Positions 1 through 7,864 of a stretch of DNA of 64,000 bases are shown here, piece by piece (within the stretch, counting starts at the first letter, position 1; every line of letters starts with the position of its first letter). The translations under genes and the position numbers were made by a program. The notes beneath the pieces were generated by a model. That model saw only the letters and a program-made list of their open reading frames with translations, did not search any database and was not told the origin of the DNA. Source of the DNA: Bradyrhizobium ivorense. Its GTDB lineage: Bacteria > Pseudomonadota > Alphaproteobacteria > Rhizobiales > Xanthobacteraceae. Location: NCBI RefSeq assembly GCF_900696085.1, contig NZ_CAADFC020000009.1:248001-312000 (forward strand), in the 5' to 3' direction.

Positions 1-737
1 TCGTTGGCATCGACCAGACCGTAGTCGAGCAGGCCGAACGCCAGCGCCGCCGCCGCAATCCCGGTGGCCGCATCCTCCCGATACCCCGATGAGCGCGGAA
101 ACTGCCGCGCCTCGAACAGCCGCGCGGCGCGGTCGATCACGGCGAACGGGTAAAGCCCGGTCGATCCGATCCTGCCGCAGACCGCCTCGACGGCCTCGAC
201 CGCGGGATCGAGCGCGTTCAGCGCGTCCGGGGAACGCATCGGGATCAAGGTCTTGACCCGCGACGTGACGGCGTTGGCGGGCGCTGCCTCGCCGATCGCA
301 TCCGGGCGGGCTGCGAGGGCGCGCAGCACGTCGTCGCGTTGCGCGGCGGTGAGCGGAACGACCTTGCCGGCCGGCTGGGTGATCTCGACCCGCGGCTCGC
401 CGCCGCGATCGCGGCTGATGAAGCCGGTGACCGGACCGCTGCGCGTCGAGATCCGGATCGTATCGCCGGGCAATCGTCCCTGCCGTGCCAGCAACCACAG
501 AGCACCGATGGTCGCGTGGCCGCACATTTCCATTTCGTGGTTCGGAACGAAGAAGCGAAACGTGGCGTCGAAATCGTCGCTCTCCGCCGGCAACACGAAG
601 CCGGACTCGTGGCCATGACGGCGGGCGACGTCCTGCATCTCGGACGCGCTCATGCCGCTTGCATCCACCACGATCGGACAGGGATTGCCGCCCGCCCCAT
701 CTACCGTGAACACGCTGACCAGTTCGGCTGTCGTCAT
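1..737 (-). CDS. PhzF-family isomerase-like protein (partial, runs off the window start)
   Basis: Reading the minus strand from the ATG at 737 gives an open frame to base 1 (about 245 residues) with no stop, so the C-terminus lies outside the window. The N-terminal part matches the PhzF/diaminopimelate-epimerase-like fold: an opening beta strand ending TVDGAGGNPCPIVV, then GHESGFVLP with Glu44 at the place of the PhzF catalytic glutamate (E45 in PhzF), then the family signature CGHATIGALW after EMEM. PhzF homologues are cytoplasmic isomerases of small metabolites; outside phenazine operons their substrates are unknown, and no phenazine genes are seen here, so the substrate cannot be named. 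The gene ends close upstream of a divergently unrelated hydrolase gene on the same strand. Family confident, function open. Confidence 0.85.
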   Translation of the reverse strand, partial: MTTAELVSVFTVDGAGGNPCPIVVDASGMSASEMQDVARRHGHESGFVLPAESDDFDATFRFFVPNHEMEMCGHATIGALWLLARQGRLPGDTIRISTRSGPVTGFISRDRGGEPRVEITQPAGKVVPLTAAQRDDVLRALAARPDAIGEAAPANAVTSRVKTLIPMRSPDALNALDPAVEAVEAVCGRIGSTGLYPFAVIDRAARLFEARQFPRSSGYREDAATGIAAAALAFGLLDYGLVDAN

Positions 738-782
738 GATGGTATCCTCGCGCAATCAGCGGCTACACTGCCCAAGCCGCCG

Positions 783-1829
783 CTACTTGACCAGCGTCTT
801 GCCGGTCTCGGGGTGCTGCAGCCAATCGAGCAGCGCCGCGTGGAAGCGCGCCGGCGCCTGGATCTGCGGGGAATGGCCGAGGTCGGGGAATTCGATCAGC
901 TGCGAATGCGGAATCCGCTTGACGGCTTCCTTGCCGAGCACGGGATAGTTGCCGAGCGTCTTGCGGATCTCCGGCGGCGCGGTGTCCTTGGCGATCGCCG
1001 TGGTGTCCTTGTCGCCGATCACGAGCAGCGTCGGCGGCTTGATCTGCTCGAATTCATAGAACACCGGCTGGGTCGCGATCATGTCGTAGAGCCGCGCCGA
1101 GCTCGACGCCACGGCGTCGCGGTCCGGGCCGCGATACATTCCGGCCAGCATCTGCACCCAGGTCTCGTAGGACGGATCCCAGGTGTCGGCATAGTACGTG
1201 GCGCGCTCATAGGCGCGGATGCTGTCGGCGGTGACGCGGGTCTCGCGCTGCATCCAGCCGTCGAGGCTGAGCCACGGCACACCCCTGGCCTTCCAGTCCT
1301 CCAGCCCGATCGGATCGACCAGCACCAGGCGATCGGTGGCCTCCGGATACATCAGCGCGTAGCGCATCGCCAGCATGCCGCCGGTGGAATGGCCGACCAT
1401 GATCGCGCGCTCGATGCCGAGCGAAGCCAGCAGCGCGCGGCTGTTGCCGGCGAGCTGCTGGAAGGTGAACTGGTAGCGTTCCGGCTTGCTCGACTTGCAG
1501 AAGCCGATCTGATCCATCGCAATGACGCGGTAGCCGGCGCCGCTGAGCGCCTTGATGGTGCCGTCCCAGGTCGCGGCACAAAAATTCTTGCCGTGCAGCA
1601 GCACCGCGGTCTGCCCGTTCGGCGCCGCCGGCTTGACGTCGAGATAGGCCATCTCGAGCTCCTGCCCCTGCGAGCTGAAGCGATAATGCGCGACGGGATA
1701 GGGATATTCAAAACCCTGCAGCTCCGGTCCATAGGCTGGCTCTTCGCTCGCCGACTGCGCGAAGGCGTTAGAGGCGCCGAGCGTGACGCTCGCGGCAACG
1801 GCAATATGAAACAGAGTTTTCAGGTGCAT
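783..1829 (-). CDS. Secreted alpha/beta hydrolase
   Basis: A 348-residue protein with a clear Sec signal peptide: basic start MHLK, hydrophobic stretch to about residue 21 and a cleavage site AFA-QS near residue 24. The mature part is a typical alpha/beta hydrolase: oxyanion-loop strand LLHGKNF at 77-83, nucleophile elbow GHSTGG with Ser148, a cap region of about 200-260, a late acidic strand LLVIGDKDTT, and a C-terminal LGHSPQIQAP supplying the catalytic His. It is therefore a periplasmic hydrolase or esterase; the substrate cannot be read from the sequence. It lies 45 bp upstream of the PhzF-like gene on the same strand, so the two may be co-transcribed. The start at 1829 is preferred because it begins the signal peptide. 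Confidence 0.88.
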   Translation of the reverse strand: MHLKTLFHIAVAASVTLGASNAFAQSASEEPAYGPELQGFEYPYPVAHYRFSSQGQELEMAYLDVKPAAPNGQTAVLLHGKNFCAATWDGTIKALSGAGYRVIAMDQIGFCKSSKPERYQFTFQQLAGNSRALLASLGIERAIMVGHSTGGMLAMRYALMYPEATDRLVLVDPIGLEDWKARGVPWLSLDGWMQRETRVTADSIRAYERATYYADTWDPSYETWVQMLAGMYRGPDRDAVASSSARLYDMIATQPVFYEFEQIKPPTLLVIGDKDTTAIAKDTAPPEIRKTLGNYPVLGKEAVKRIPHSQLIEFPDLGHSPQIQAPARFHAALLDWLQHPETGKTLVK

Positions 1830-1940
1830 CTTGCAAGGTCCGAGCGCGAGGGATGATCTGGCGATGCCGTAGCCGAACGCAGGGACGCCATCCAGCGCCC
1901 CCGCGATGATTTGTTCGTGATCCGGCGGCCGGACGCGCCG

Positions 1941-4262
1941 TTACACCGGATCGAAGGCGCGGATCGGCGGCAGGTTGCCGCTAAAACGCTCGACCTCGAC
2001 CACCGTGAGCTGGCCGGTGCAGCCCTGCGCGAAGGACGAGGTGCCGATGTCGCGGGTCAGCACGTTGGGATTGCCGTGCACGCAGAGCGGCGCCTCCTCC
2101 TCGGGATCCATCGGGTCGTACCAGGCGCCGGTCGGCAGCTGCACGACGCCGGGCGCGATGCCGTCGGTGACGTGCACCGCGGCGAGGCAGGCGCCGCGGG
2201 CGTTGAACAGGCGGATGATGTCGCCGTCCTTGATGCCGCGCGGCTCGGCATCGCGCGGGTTCATGCGCGCGACCTCGCGGCCGCGATGTTTTGCTGCAAG
2301 CGAATGGCCGCCGAAATCGAGCTGGCTGTGCAGCCGCGTCACCGGCTGGTTGGCGACCAGGAAGCACGGCGTGCCTGGTTTTGGCATGTCGGTCTTCGCG
2401 AGCCAGACCGGATGGCCGGGACAATCGGCATCGCCATGGTCGGCGATCTTCTGCGAAAAAATCTCGATCCGTCCGCTCGGCGTCGGCAACGGCCGCGCCA
2501 CCGGATCCTCGCGAAAACGGCGCAGCGTGCCGCCGTCGTCGGGCTGCTGCGGCACGATCAGGCTGCCGCGCGCCCAGAATTCCTCAAAACTCGGCGCTTC
2601 CAGCCCCTGCGCGGCGAGCGATTTTCGGGTCGGCTCATAGAGATGCGCCAGCCATTCGCGCGAGGTGCGGCCTTCGGTGAAGGGCTCGCGGGCGCCGAGA
2701 CGCTCGGCGAGATCGGCGAAGATCTCGTAATCGTCACGCGCGAGGCCGAACGGCTCGGCGATCCGGTGCATCGCGACCATCAAGGGATCGTTGGTGGAAT
2801 AGCCGATGTCCTCGCGCTCCAGCGTCATCGTCGAGGGCAGCACGATGTCGGCGTGGCGCGCGGTGGCGGTCCAGGCGAGCTCGTGCACCACGAACGTATC
2901 GAGCCGCGCAAACGCCTTGCGCAGGCGGTTGATGTCCTGGTGGTGGTGGAACGGATTGCCGCCGGCCCAGTAGACCAGGCGGATATCCGGATAGGTGCGC
3001 GTCTCGCCGTTGTAGCGATAGCTGGTGCCGGGATTGAGCAGCATGTCGGTGATGCGCGCCACCGGAATGAAATCGGCGACGCCGTTGCGGCCCTGCGCCA
3101 GCGTCGGCCCCGCCACCGCGTTGACGCGGCGGCCGTAATAGCCGATGGCGCCGAGCGAATAGGCGTAGCCGCCGCCGGGCAGGCCGATCTGGCCGAGCGC
3201 GGCCGCCAGCACCATGCCCATCCACACCGGCTGCTCGCCATGCTCGGCGCGCTGCAGCGAATGCGACACGGTGATCAGCGCGCGCCGCCCGGCGAGCCGG
3301 CGCGCCAGCGTGCGGATGGTGCCGGCGTCGATGCCGCAGATCGCGGCGGCCCATTCCGCGCTCTTCGGCTGCGCATCCGCCTCGCCGGTGAGATAGCGCA
3401 AAAACACCGGCCAGCCCTCGGTGTAGCGATCGAGAAAAGCCTGGTCGTGCAGGCCTTCGCTGACCAGGGTGTGGACGATGCCGAGCATCAGCGCGGTGTC
3501 GGTGCCGGGCACCGCCGTCAGCCATTCGGCGCCAGCCTCCGCGGGCAGATCGTCGCGCAGCGGGCTGACCAGCACGAATTCGCAGCCGCGCCGGCGCGCC
3601 GCGGCCATGGCGCCGCGCTCGACATGCTTGCTGATCGAGCCGCCGGCCACCATCGAGTTCTTCAGCGCCATGCCGCCGAACGCCAGCACGATCTCGGTCT
3701 GTTCAGCGATCTGCTCCCAGGTGACGTTGCGCTTGGTGATCTCCTCATAGCCGGCGAGGATCTGCGGCAGCAGCACCGAGGACGCGCCGGAGGAATAGGT
3801 GTTGACCGAGCGCACATAGCCGCCGAGCGCGATGTTGAGGAAGCGGTGCACCTGGCTCTGCGCGTGATGGAAGCGCCCCGCGCTGGACCAGCCATAGGAG
3901 CCGCCGAACACGGCCTGCGGGCCGATGCTGTCGCGAATCCGCGTCAGCTCGCCGCCGAGCAGGTCGAGCGCCTGCTCCCAGCTCACCGAGACGAACTCGT
4001 CGCGGCCGCGGCGGTCGTCGGGCCCGGGGCCGCGTTCGAGCCAGCCGCGGCGGATCGCCGGCTGCGCGATGCGGGCCTGATGGCGCAGCGCGCCGGGAAA
4101 ATTGTCGATGATGCGGTTCGGATCGGGATCGGCGGCATAGGGCCTGACCTCGAGACCGGCCTTGCCGAGCCGCGCCGAAAACACGCCCCAATGCGAGGTG
4201 TGCGGCCTGAAACCGTCGGACAGATCGAGGCCGGGATCGGGGTGGCCAATCGTATCGCTCAT
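1941..4262 (-). CDS. Molybdopterin-dependent reductase of the BisC/TMAO reductase group
   Basis: About 773 residues, close to the usual length of biotin sulfoxide, methionine sulfoxide and TMAO reductases. The open frame runs further upstream, but the ATG at 4262 is chosen because AAGGAAA precedes it and family homology (TSHWGVFSARL) starts soon after. The block GGSYGWSSAGRFHHAQSQ contains the serine expected as molybdenum ligand in this group. There is no CxxC cluster near the N-terminus and no Tat signal, which fits the cytoplasmic BisC type rather than a periplasmic TorA. The C-terminal block with NPRDAEPRGIKDGD and VQLPTGAW is the molydopterin dinucleotide-binding domain. Predicted role: reduction of an S- or N-oxide using bis-MGD. 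The exact substrate cannot be decided. Confidence 0.88.
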   Translation of the reverse strand: MSDTIGHPDPGLDLSDGFRPHTSHWGVFSARLGKAGLEVRPYAADPDPNRIIDNFPGALRHQARIAQPAIRRGWLERGPGPDDRRGRDEFVSVSWEQALDLLGGELTRIRDSIGPQAVFGGSYGWSSAGRFHHAQSQVHRFLNIALGGYVRSVNTYSSGASSVLLPQILAGYEEITKRNVTWEQIAEQTEIVLAFGGMALKNSMVAGGSISKHVERGAMAAARRRGCEFVLVSPLRDDLPAEAGAEWLTAVPGTDTALMLGIVHTLVSEGLHDQAFLDRYTEGWPVFLRYLTGEADAQPKSAEWAAAICGIDAGTIRTLARRLAGRRALITVSHSLQRAEHGEQPVWMGMVLAAALGQIGLPGGGYAYSLGAIGYYGRRVNAVAGPTLAQGRNGVADFIPVARITDMLLNPGTSYRYNGETRTYPDIRLVYWAGGNPFHHHQDINRLRKAFARLDTFVVHELAWTATARHADIVLPSTMTLEREDIGYSTNDPLMVAMHRIAEPFGLARDDYEIFADLAERLGAREPFTEGRTSREWLAHLYEPTRKSLAAQGLEAPSFEEFWARGSLIVPQQPDDGGTLRRFREDPVARPLPTPSGRIEIFSQKIADHGDADCPGHPVWLAKTDMPKPGTPCFLVANQPVTRLHSQLDFGGHSLAAKHRGREVARMNPRDAEPRGIKDGDIIRLFNARGACLAAVHVTDGIAPGVVQLPTGAWYDPMDPEEEAPLCVHGNPNVLTRDIGTSSFAQGCTGQLTVVEVERFSGNLPPIRAFDPV

Positions 4263-4611
4263 CGCATTTCCTTCATCCGCGGGCCGGCAGCCGGGCCGCC
4301 TTTGTCGCAACACCCTCGCCAGTATAATGATCCAATCGGCGCTGTCGCCCGCTTCAGGGTTGCCGGAAACGCAGGCGGCCGTGCGCAGGAACTCGCTGTC
4401 GCAGGGGCGCGCGGCCAATATGGCGAAAACAACCCCATGCAAAGTAGCCGGCGGCGGCCGGCGCACGACAGGGCGCTGTCCGACACGGCGCTTGACACGT
4501 CGGGCAAGTCAGGGGTATTTTTTCAAAATTCCGAAATCGTGCACACTCACTCGCCCGCACTCAGCGGGATGACGTCGGTTGAATCAGCCGGGCGGCAAAT
4601 TCGCCGCACCT

Positions 4612-4630
4612 CTCCCGCTTGCGGGGGGAG
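4612..4630. repeat. REP-like GC hairpin in the 4263-4792 intergenic gap
   Basis: The 530-base gap upstream of the molybdoenzyme gene contains a short inverted repeat, CTCCCGC then TTG then GCGGGGGGAG, of the kind dispersed between genes in Bradyrhizobium-type genomes. The rest of the gap (AT-richer near 4510-4545) probably carries promoters for the genes on either side, but no consensus pair is convincing and no further gene is seen. Confidence 0.4.
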
Positions 4631-4792
4631 CGCAAGTTTCTTCGCGGATACAATTCAACCTGATCTCATCGTGCTCCGGCGGGCGCGCGTTTGCGATCGC
4701 GGCCGAACATCCTCCCCAGCATTGAAACCGCACCGGCGCGCCCAAGCGAACGATCGCCTGCGCACGCCCGGCGCATTCCAGGGACTATCGAC

Positions 4793-5464
4793 ATGACCAC
4801 CGCACCTGACATCACCGTGCCGACGATGGCCGCCGCACCCGGCCAGACCCAGGAGACCAAAACTCCCACAACGCCGCGGCTCAAACTCTCGCCGCATGGT
4901 TTCCACATCGACCATCCCGACCCGGAACGCGGCGAAGCGCTGATGATGAACGCGCTGGGGGTTACCGATCGCGACGCGATGGAAGGCATTCTCCGCCAAT
5001 TGGTGAGGGCCAGCGTGAGCGGCGGGCGGGCGAACGCGGTCAACCTCGCCTTCATGCTGTCGATGGTGAAGAGCATTCGCCCGCGGGATGCCGTCGAGGC
5101 GATGCTGGTGGCGCAGATGGTGTCGGTGCATGTGATGGCGATGCGCTGCGCCCATCACCTTGCGCATGCGAGAGACCTCCCCCAGCACGACAGCGCCGCG
5201 CGCGCCCTCGGCCGGCTCGCCCGCACCTTCCCCGCCCAGATCGAGGCGCTGAACCGCTACCGCAGCCGGGGCGAGCCTGCCATCACCGTGCAGAACGTCT
5301 CGGTCGCCGACGGCGGCAACGCCATCGTCGGCAACGTCACGCAGCATGCGAACGTGATCGTCTCCGACCAGCCCCCGCCCTCCGCCGCGCGGCGCGCGCC
5401 GAAGCCCGCGCGCGGCCAGCGACGGCGGAATTCCACCAAGGCCAGGCGGAAAGCCCAGCCGTGA
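4793..5464 (+). CDS. Hypothetical protein, upstream partner of HGG-motif gene
   Basis: A 223-residue soluble protein from the ATG at 4793 (MTTAPDI). The frame is open further upstream, but that extension is proline/arginine-rich and unlike a protein start. The middle (about 50-150) is predicted helical: PHGFHIDHPDPERGEALMMNALG, written here only as a landmark in two parts, PHGFHIDHPDPERGEA and LMMNALG. The tail is basic (ARRAPKPARGQRRR). The stop codon overlaps the GTG start of the next gene by 4 bases (GTGA), so translation of the pair is probably coupled. I recognise the pair as a recurrent arrangement in Bradyrhizobium genomes, with the second protein resembling phage or mobile-element basic proteins. 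Function unknown; the pairing suggests a joint role. Confidence 0.75.
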   Translation: MTTAPDITVPTMAAAPGQTQETKTPTTPRLKLSPHGFHIDHPDPERGEALMMNALGVTDRDAMEGILRQLVRASVSGGRANAVNLAFMLSMVKSIRPRDAVEAMLVAQMVSVHVMAMRCAHHLAHARDLPQHDSAARALGRLARTFPAQIEALNRYRSRGEPAITVQNVSVADGGNAIVGNVTQHANVIVSDQPPPSAARRAPKPARGQRRRNSTKARRKAQP

Positions 5465-5727
5465 GCGATCACATCAGACATACCGGCCCAATGCTGGCGA
5501 GCCCGCGCTGCGGCGCCAAAACCCGCAGCGGCACCGCCTGCCGCGCGCCGGCCGTGCACGGCAAGCGGCGCTGCCGCATGCACGGCGGCGCCGAAGGCTC
5601 CGGCGCGCCACGCAGAAACCGGAACGCGCGCAAGCATGGGCTGTACACCGGGGGCGCGATCAAGGAGCGGCGGGAGATAGGGGTGCTATTGGCGGAGGCG
5701 CGGAGGATGTTGGAGCGGATGAAGTGA
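5461..5727 (+). CDS. Small HGG-motif basic protein, phage-associated family
   Basis: An 88-residue basic protein starting at GTG 5461, which overlaps the previous stop. It has the pattern CGAKTRSGTACRAPAVHGK followed by CRMHGGAEGSGAPRRNRNARKHG: cysteines and histidines spaced like a small zinc-binding motif, then a G/R/N-rich loop ending ARKHGLYT. This HGGxxxGAPxGNxNAxKHG pattern is common in small proteins near phage terminase or transposon genes. No terminase or transposase is adjacent here. The likely role is nucleic-acid binding; this is inference from composition and family resemblance only. Confidence 0.75.
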   Translation: MSDHIRHTGPMLASPRCGAKTRSGTACRAPAVHGKRRCRMHGGAEGSGAPRRNRNARKHGLYTGGAIKERREIGVLLAEARRMLERMK

Positions 5728-5842
5728 TCGACAGGACGCAGTATGCTGCATGCGCGAGCGGTTGAGCCGCAGAAATCGTTGTAGGATTGCCAACAACGGC
5801 TGATTTAGTGCATAAGACGATGCTCGCAGCACAGGTGCCGTC

Positions 5843-6292
5843 ATGATGAGAAGAGCCTCCGAGCCTGATCTATTGGAGACGGGGATCTACACAATCCCCG
5901 AGGTCGCTGAGCTCGTGCAGGCCCCTCAAGATGTCGTCCGAATTTGGATCGAAGGACATACTGGCAAACAGGTCGCGGTCATCGACAATCAGCTTGGCCG
6001 GGTTGCCGGCAAGGTAGCCGTCAGCTTCACCAACCTGATGGAGTTGCGGTTCGTAGCCACGTTCGCGAACGCGGGTGTCGGGCTGCGTGAAATCCGCAAG
6101 ATCATGGATGAGGTCAGAGAAACGCTCGAGCACCCTCATCCATTTGCCACTCACACTGTCTTTAAGACCGATGGCAAGAAGATCGTTGCGGAGATCGCTA
6201 AACGAAATGGCGTGAGCATCTACGACCTCCGAACAAAGAACTACGAAATGCTTGCAGTCGTCATGAAGTCATTGAAGAACGATGTCGAGTAG
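5843..6292 (+). CDS. MerR-like HTH antitoxin-type protein, shortened (DUF433-type family)
   Basis: A 149-residue protein. Residues about 13-60 form a MerR-like winged HTH (GIYTIPEVAELVQAPQDVVRIWI). The following segment (FTNLMELRFVATFANAGVGLREIRKIMDEVRETLEHPHPFATH, seen across about 72-115) is the block that precedes the DUF433 domain in family members I know, usually of about 220 residues. Here the frame stops soon after TVFKTDGKKIVAEIAKRNG, so the C-terminal DUF433 part is missing or replaced. Such proteins often act as antitoxins of PIN-type toxins, but no PIN gene follows. It may be a decayed orphan antitoxin or a stand-alone regulator. GC at third positions is lower than in neighbouring genes. 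Confidence 0.7.
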   Translation: MMRRASEPDLLETGIYTIPEVAELVQAPQDVVRIWIEGHTGKQVAVIDNQLGRVAGKVAVSFTNLMELRFVATFANAGVGLREIRKIMDEVRETLEHPHPFATHTVFKTDGKKIVAEIAKRNGVSIYDLRTKNYEMLAVVMKSLKNDVE

Positions 6293-6382
6293 CTGCCCCC
6301 CACGGCATGCTATCATGGGTTGCGCAGCCTGCAAGGTCCAAACCTGGGCGGGCCACGCGAGCGACATGCAGGGACGGACCAT

Positions 6383-6420
6383 CCCCGGATATCGCTGCGT
6401 TGATCCGGGCTACGCTTGCT
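6383..6420. repeat. REP-like palindromic repeat, copy 1
   Basis: CCCCGGATATCGCTGCG followed by TTGATCCGGGCTACGCTTGCT. The arms CCGGAT and ATCCGG face each other across a short loop, so the element can form a hairpin. A close second copy is at 7724-7762. This is a repeat that I recognise as scattered through Bradyrhizobium-type genomes, between genes. It lies in the 6293-6500 gap, which holds nothing else I can identify. Confidence 0.65.
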
Positions 6421-6500
6421 CGAGCTCCCCTCATCTCCGCCCTTGACTCATCGTTCTCTATTCGTTCTTATGGCACCTCACCGCCAATTCAGAGCGAACC

Positions 6501-6731
6501 ATGCCAACACTCGACTATCTCCGTTCGGAGATCGAGCGCATGCGCGTGCAGGTCGGCCGCCAGCGCAAGGAAATCCTGACCCTGCAGCGGGCCGGCATCC
6601 CGACCGGCTCGGCTGAAGAGCTGCTGCAGCGGATGCTGGACAAGATCGACACCCTCTGCGCCGAGCGCGACCGGATGAAGGCCGCGCTGCCGAAGCCGAA
6701 GGGCAAGATGCTGGGAGGCCGCTCCTGGTGA
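6501..6731 (+). CDS. Small coiled-coil hypothetical protein
   Basis: A 76-residue protein, MPTLDYLRSEIERMRVQ..., predicted to be a long helix/coiled coil with heptad-like leucines over residues 4-65, ending in a basic tail (LPKPKGKMLGGRSW). The stop overlaps the GTG start of the next gene by 4 bases, so the two are probably translated together. I recognise the pair as conserved small hypotheticals of this group of bacteria but know no function. Confidence 0.7.
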   Translation: MPTLDYLRSEIERMRVQVGRQRKEILTLQRAGIPTGSAEELLQRMLDKIDTLCAERDRMKAALPKPKGKMLGGRSW

Positions 6732-6955
6732 CGCAACGACCGCAATGGTTCTCCGACTGGGATGATCCACCGCCGTTCATCAAGGCGCTGGCGGAGGTGC
6801 GCGCGCTCTCGACCCGGGAAGGTTGGTGCTTCTTCCACGTCCAGGCCATCCAGGTCGCCATCGACCAATACGCCGAAGCCGCGCTGGGCAACCGCGGGTT
6901 CTTCCTGAACAAGCCCTACGGCATCGGGCCGATCAGGAAGGGCGACATCCCGTAG
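6728..6955 (+). CDS. Small hypothetical protein, coupled to the upstream coiled-coil gene
   Basis: A 75-residue acidic to neutral protein starting with GTG at 6728 inside the stop of the previous gene (GTGA overlap). It is aromatic-rich at the start (PQWFSDWDDPPPF) and ends NKPYGIGPIRKGDIP. No known motif. A convincing rho-independent terminator follows 50 bases downstream, which supports a two-gene transcription unit 6501-6955. Confidence 0.7.
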   Translation: MTQRPQWFSDWDDPPPFIKALAEVRALSTREGWCFFHVQAIQVAIDQYAEAALGNRGFFLNKPYGIGPIRKGDIP

Positions 6956-7005
6956 GAACGGGGCAGGTCCGCGATCGTTGTCGACTCCGGAAGCACGGCT
7001 AAACT

Positions 7006-7041
7006 GCCCGTCGTTGGTCCCCCTCCAGCGGCGGGCTTTTT
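7006..7041 (+). terminator. Rho-independent terminator after the 6501-6955 operon
   Basis: GCCCGTCG at 7006-7013 pairs with CGGCGGGC at 7029-7036 (eight pairs, one of them G-T) across a 15-base loop and is followed at once by five T residues. It sits 51 bases after the stop codon at 6955. Confidence 0.7.
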
Positions 7042-7137
7042 GTGAATTGCGTATGAAGTACCGAAAGCCCGGCAGGCAACGTGGGTGAGCCGGCGTTCTA
7101 TGCCGACATCGAATACCGGGACATCACGTCCGAAGGT

Positions 7138-7326
7138 TTACTTCGAGCGAGTTCTTTCAAGGGGCTTGTTCGGAAGTGATCCGGTCGGCGGACTCTCCAC
7201 CCACGCCGGCGTATCGTTCTCCTCGCCCATACCATCGCAGGATATGCAGCGAAGGTCGGTGCGTTGGTCGAGAGCCATAACGGCCTTGAGTGGCTTCCCG
7301 CAGCGCGGACATCTGGTGAGATCCAT
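7138..7326 (-). CDS. Small zinc-ribbon protein
   Basis: A 62-residue protein with two CxxC pairs: CPRCGKPL at residues 6-13 and LRCISCDG at about 25-32, the layout of a compact zinc ribbon. The ATG at 7326 is preceded by GAGGAGGG at good spacing, which selects this frame over the longer overlapping one that starts at 7352. The C-terminal half (PPTGSLPNKPLERTRSK) looks disordered. Zinc-ribbon proteins of this size are commonly nucleic-acid or protein binders; no specific role can be given. It is transcribed away from the next gene. Confidence 0.7.
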   Translation of the reverse strand: MDLTRCPRCGKPLKAVMALDQRTDLRCISCDGMGEENDTPAWVESPPTGSLPNKPLERTRSK

Positions 7327-7411
7327 CTGTCCCTCCTCTTTTCGCCGTCCAACCGCTCAGAGGAACAAAAGTTCCTACGCGACGTTGGGTGGATTTTTAG
7401 GGAGGACTTGA

Positions 7412-7609
7412 ATGGAAATGATCGTCGAGCGCGTCGTTCGCACTTATGGGATGATGGTAACGCTCAGCCCGCAGGAAGAGGACTTGGTCCGGCAGCGGGT
7501 TCTGAAATTTGTGGAAGGGAAGACAGGTGATGAGAACACCATCGCTGTCGAGGCGATCAAGTTCTTGAGGGGACCTAAGCCGTCCCGGACGCGACGGCCC
7601 AAGGTGTAG
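7412..7609 (+). CDS. Small hypothetical protein
   Basis: A 65-residue protein with a strong ribosome-binding site (GGGAGGACTTG before the ATG). It reads MEMIVERVVRTYGMM..., helical through LSPQEEDLVRQRVLKFVEGK, and has a basic tail (GPKPSRTRRPKV). No known domain. I have seen similar short proteins in Bradyrhizobium annotations; function unknown. Confidence 0.65.
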   Translation: MEMIVERVVRTYGMMVTLSPQEEDLVRQRVLKFVEGKTGDENTIAVEAIKFLRGPKPSRTRRPKV

Positions 7610-7723
7610 GTCCGAACTGCCCGGTTTGCCACGGCCTCGGCCGAGTCTGTGAGAACCATCCGCATCTCGCCTGGACGAAAGATCCGCACGGCTGCATGTG
7701 CGGCGCCGGCATGCTGTGCCAAT

Positions 7724-7762
7724 CCCCGGATGTCGCTGCGCTCATCCGGGCTACGCTCGCCT
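7724..7762. repeat. REP-like palindromic repeat, copy 2
   Basis: CCCCGGATGTCGCTGCG then CTCATCCGGGCTACGCTCGCCT. It differs from the copy at 6383-6420 at only a few positions, with the arms CCCGGAT/ATCCGGG intact. It lies in the 255-base gap before the DUF4038 gene. Confidence 0.7.
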
Positions 7763-7864
7763 GGGATCAGGATGTTGGTGTCAATATCCGTTATTCGCCG
7801 AGGCAACGTGATAAGATCTGCGACATGTTCCGAAGAACAGTAGGCTTGAGCGTCGAGACCTGCG

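Noticed and set aside
339..1856. 505-residue plus-strand open frame
   Set aside because: It is antisense to the PhzF-like and hydrolase genes, both of which have clear family motifs on the minus strand.
1911..4796. 961-residue plus-strand open frame
   Set aside because: It mirrors the molybdoenzyme gene on the opposite strand; long antisense frames are expected in GC-rich DNA. Its translation is rich in His, Arg and Gly without domain logic, and no ribosome-binding site is seen.
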